Below are positions 62,701 through 64,000 of a DNA stretch of 64,000 bases, one piece after another. How positions within the stretch are numbered: the first letter of the stretch is position 1; the number at the start of each line of letters is the position of its first letter. The notes beneath the pieces were generated by a model that was not told the DNA's origin, made no database searches, and worked only from the letters and a program-made list of their open reading frames with translations. Location of the stretch: assembly GCF_014206945.1 (NCBI RefSeq), contig NZ_JACHON010000011.1:23858-87857 (forward strand), written 5' to 3'. A program made the position numbers and the translations under genes. This stretch comes from Gracilibacillus halotolerans. GTDB taxonomy: Bacteria > Bacillota > Bacilli > Bacillales > Amphibacillaceae.

Positions 62701-63418
62701 TAATTATGCAGGTAAGGATAATGGTGTGGGAGGTACTTTAGGTACTAGCGGTAGTGCTACAGCATTCTTCCGTTCAAATGATGTAACCATTGAAAGTTTG
62801 ACGATAGAGAATAGTTTCGATGAATCAATTGAAACGGAAGGTAAACAAGCAGTAGCTGTATATGCTGCAGGAGAACGTATGGTATTTAATAACGTCCGTC
62901 TGTTAGGGAATCAGGATACACTGTTTGCTCATTCGGGCACTCAGTATTATTATGACAGCTATATAGAAGGAGATGTGGATTTTATATTTGGTGGAGCAAG
63001 TGCTGTGTTTGAAAATTGTACGATTCACTCGGTTGATCGAGGCTCTGATACGAATAATGGTTATATCACAGCTGCGAGTACACAACAGGATCAATATGGT
63101 TTCTTAATTCTTCGCAGTGAACTGACAAGTGACGCAAAAGAAGGAACGGTATATTTAGGGCGACCGTGGCAACCTAGTAGTAATCCAACAGCTATCGCTA
63201 ATGTAGTGTACAAAGAAAGTTATTTAGGAGAGCATATTAAGGAAGAAGGATGGACAGAAATGGGTGGTTTTCAACCTGAGGACGCAAGACTATATGAATA
63301 TAATAATGAGGGTCCTGGTGTAGCCATCAATAATAATAGAAGACAACTAACCGATGAGGATGCTACAGAATATACCGTAGAGAATGTTCTCGGTGGTTGG
63401 GTTCCTACATTAAATTAG
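59744..63418 (+). CDS. Secreted CBM-CBM-pectate lyase (PL10)-pectin esterase (CE8) fusion
   Basis: 1224 residues with a signal peptide (1-28). Two tandem CBM35-like modules (about 37-162 and 165-289) each contain GEGFI-DNKH-GFTGEGFID and PGGY-EW. A region of uncertain type (about 305-480) has SLH-like helices, followed by a small beta domain. A PL10-like pectate lyase (about 565-885) has ENGGWSKGMD, IDNDATVNEM, YETGGFAQVYPR and GRSYEHASISG. A CE8 pectin esterase (about 920-1215) has all key motifs: GNQDTLF, DVDFIFG and GRPW. The esterase would de-methylate pectin so the lyase can cut it; both would act outside the cell. Confidence 0.92.
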   Translation: MRKWTTFFIILLAIPVLFIVFEARSLAKTIDFPGDIFEAEKAKGEGFIVDNKHLGFTGEGFIDFQPNEPGGYIEWDIPIEDAGEYILAFRYAHGKPDNRHAQLEVNGNVVVEQLDFPQSGEFDDYTYTSAKTQLSSGTHKVRLTATADEGGANIDHLYVYRAVNILTEAEDGSGEGFIIDNKHQGFTGEGFIDYNPNVPGGYVEWTVDIPVSATYFIDFRYAHAGGSNRPAEISINGEPVEELSFPPTGDWADWRLESTSIHFESGSNVIRLTSTGAEGGGNIDHFRIHNDNESDSSNTPVDTELMELEEWIDGLTMLKLKQLGIIHEQEKAGEELITGMELLALINREFGLEKQAVYKNIRPQASIGPYNPTDWEYYVVDIAQSDQYVPDFLWDEIDFTQTLSKNHLAMIVGDLMDYVSEEEEGKGMMGKLARQGMMNPNHPKNHGIKSNMTWNEAKAMVASLIEESEQESDTLFITNVRALTPHLIAVTVNGELNEVDIDDIKLSVPTGSWNGLTPLLNKHLNAPKAGVTQDKFGNTVILFETIEQIDGEFYFIEKEEGSFTGDLDAAKELADNIITWQMENGGWSKGMDHSRKWDGEEPRSEWVNSDGTELGMIDNDATVNEMRFLAEVYTATGEEKYRDSFQKGLEFLFDLQYETGGFAQVYPRRGNYSDMVTFNDEAMIRVLNMFEDIVHGEYPYNSDIVTEDTKAAIEASINRAVHYILNAQIEANGVKTAWGQQHHPETYEPVAGRSYEHASISGKESVAIVQFLMERMDESEEIRDAVEAALAWYDETKLEGIRYVSGGDENGNYFVEDENAITWYRFYEIGTNKPIFSGRDGVIKHDIHEIEEERRNGYQWGGSYGHVLLEMAKTTGYFVNRIYAQTVGSNNTDEKGRVLTEGQFIQLKDFTETMNRLENKLVVAKDGTGNFDTVQAAIDAIPEQSEDRIEVFIKNGIYEEVVTIPADKPNVHLIGEDSEDTIIRYDNYAGKDNGVGGTLGTSGSATAFFRSNDVTIESLTIENSFDESIETEGKQAVAVYAAGERMVFNNVRLLGNQDTLFAHSGTQYYYDSYIEGDVDFIFGGASAVFENCTIHSVDRGSDTNNGYITAASTQQDQYGFLILRSELTSDAKEGTVYLGRPWQPSSNPTAIANVVYKESYLGEHIKEEGWTEMGGFQPEDARLYEYNNEGPGVAINNNRRQLTDEDATEYTVENVLGGWVPTLN

Positions 63419-63429
63419 AATAATTGAGA

Positions 63430-63506
63430 TTGGGGCAAAACGGATTTACAACGTAACAGACAGACTACAGGTTATTGTAGATGAAGAGATTTTGCCCCAA
63501 CTTTTC
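63430..63506 (+). terminator. Long-stem terminator after the pectinase gene
   Basis: TTGGGGCAAAA (63430-63440) and TTTTGCCCCAA (63490-63500) form a perfect 11-bp stem with a 49-base loop, followed by CTTTTC. This long-loop type resembles a repeat family seen in related genera. Between here and the rrn promoters (to 63581) nothing else was seen. Confidence 0.65.
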
Positions 63507-63581
63507 ACTTACTAATTAATACGACTAAAATCTTAAAAATGAATAATAATAAATTTAAGGAGAAAAAAATCTAAAAAGTCC

Positions 63582-63610
63582 TTGCAAGGAATAAAACGAT
63601 ATGATATATT
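63582..63610 (+). promoter_or_regulatory. rrn promoter P1
   Basis: TTGCAA at 63582 and TATATT at 63605 separated by 17 bp. The start-site region AAGTCGC is shared with P2. Confidence 0.75.
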
Positions 63611-63734
63611 ATTCAAGTCGCTTTTAAAAGCAGGCGTTCCAACTTCAAACTATAACAGGTTAACTGAAATAGACTTAATGAAATAATGAAGTGTTATATT
63701 GAACACATTGCACTAGATAATTTCAAAAAAAGCA

Positions 63735-63763
63735 TTGACAGTTAATATGAAAAATGTTATATT
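63735..63763 (+). promoter_or_regulatory. rrn promoter P2
   Basis: Perfect TTGACA at 63735 and TATATT at 63758 separated by 17 bp. The downstream AAGTCGCC repeats the P1 start region. Confidence 0.85.
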
Positions 63764-63789
63764 TAAGAAGTCGCCAAAAAGCGATGCTT

Positions 63790-63907
63790 ACAACTTGATC
63801 ATTGAAAACTGAATCAAACAACGAGTAAGAAATATAAGCAATATGCTAGCTTTTAAGCGAGCAAGATCATATGTCGCAAGTCGGCATTAGCACAATATGT
63901 GCAAATC
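63790..63907 (+). promoter_or_regulatory. rrn leader with antitermination and processing signals
   Basis: TTGATCATTGAAAACTGAAT (about 63796-63815) resembles the boxA-type antitermination signal common in rRNA leaders. The following 90 bases lead to the 16S 5' end and should form the RNase III processing stalk with sequence beyond the window. Confidence 0.6.
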
Positions 63908-64000
63908 TTTTATTGAGAGTTTGATCTTGGCTCAGGACGAACGCTGGCGGCGTGCCTAATACATGCAAGTCGAGCGCGGGAAGCAAACCGATTCCTTCGG
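63908..64000 (+). rRNA. 16S ribosomal RNA, 5' part
   Basis: The first 93 bases of 16S rRNA: TTTATTGAGAGTTTGATC, then TTGGCTCAGGACGAACGCTGG, GGCGTGCCTAATACATGCAA and GTCGAGCG. The gene continues beyond the window. The base after GATC is T where most bacteria have C or A. Confidence 0.98.

Overview
The window is the replication-origin neighbourhood of an AT-rich, endospore-forming member of the Bacillaceae. The evidence is the conserved block rpsF-ssb-rpsR / ychF / parA-parB / noc / rsmG-mnmG-mnmE / jag-spoIIIJ-rnpA-rpmH / oriC / dnaA-dnaN-yaaA-recF-remB-gyrB-gyrA, sporulation genes (bofA, spoIIIJ, noc, yaaH, a ger operon) and the large Bacillus-type SRP RNA. The first bases of 16S rRNA at the right edge resemble halotolerant genera such as Gracilibacillus; that genus call is an inference from memory.

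Left arm (1-25413). Most genes are on the minus strand, pointing away from the origin. From the left edge: a truncated gdpP, yybS, a HAD hydrolase and serA. A gene-poor kilobase (4880-5862) follows and holds a decayed piece of a DUF11-type surface protein. Next come rpsR-ssb-rpsF, ychF, a parS-like site, yyzM, two membrane-protein genes, parB-parA, noc, a perfect parS, rsmG, mnmG and mnmE. The usual mnmE-jag junction is split by about 5.4 kb. This insertion carries an RND transporter, a TolB-like propeller protein, a tiny DUF4083 protein, an FMN reductase and, unexpectedly, a cluster of five DnaA boxes. jag-spoIIIJ, rnpA and rpmH complete the arm.

Origin (25560-28870). DnaA-box arrays lie before dnaA, between dnaA and dnaN, and just after dnaN. 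The dnaA-dnaN gap has the layout of the Bacillus unwinding site: a box, a GC patch, DnaA-trio-like triplets and an AT-rich stretch.

Right arm (26138-64000). Most genes are on the plus strand: dnaA, dnaN, yaaA, recF, remB, gyrB, gyrA, an HD-GYP protein with a damaged HD motif, guaB, dacA, pdxS-pdxT and a T-box-controlled serS. Where Bacillus subtilis has dck/dgk, this genome has a sugar ABC transporter without an ATPase, tRNA-Ser, proC, tRNA-Arg and a minus-strand ger operon. That operon ends in an unlisted 54-residue two-helix gene, a candidate germinant-receptor D subunit. Synteny resumes with yaaH, yaaI, tadA, SRP RNA, dnaX, yaaK, recR, yaaL and bofA. An accessory pair, an AraC regulator and a 1224-residue secreted CBM-CBM-pectate lyase-pectin esterase fusion, sits between bofA and a ribosomal RNA operon with two promoters. 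Only the start of its 16S gene is inside the window.

No CRISPR array, insertion sequence or prophage was seen. The accessory content is limited to three places: the mnmE-jag gap, the serS-yaaH gap and the bofA-rrn gap.
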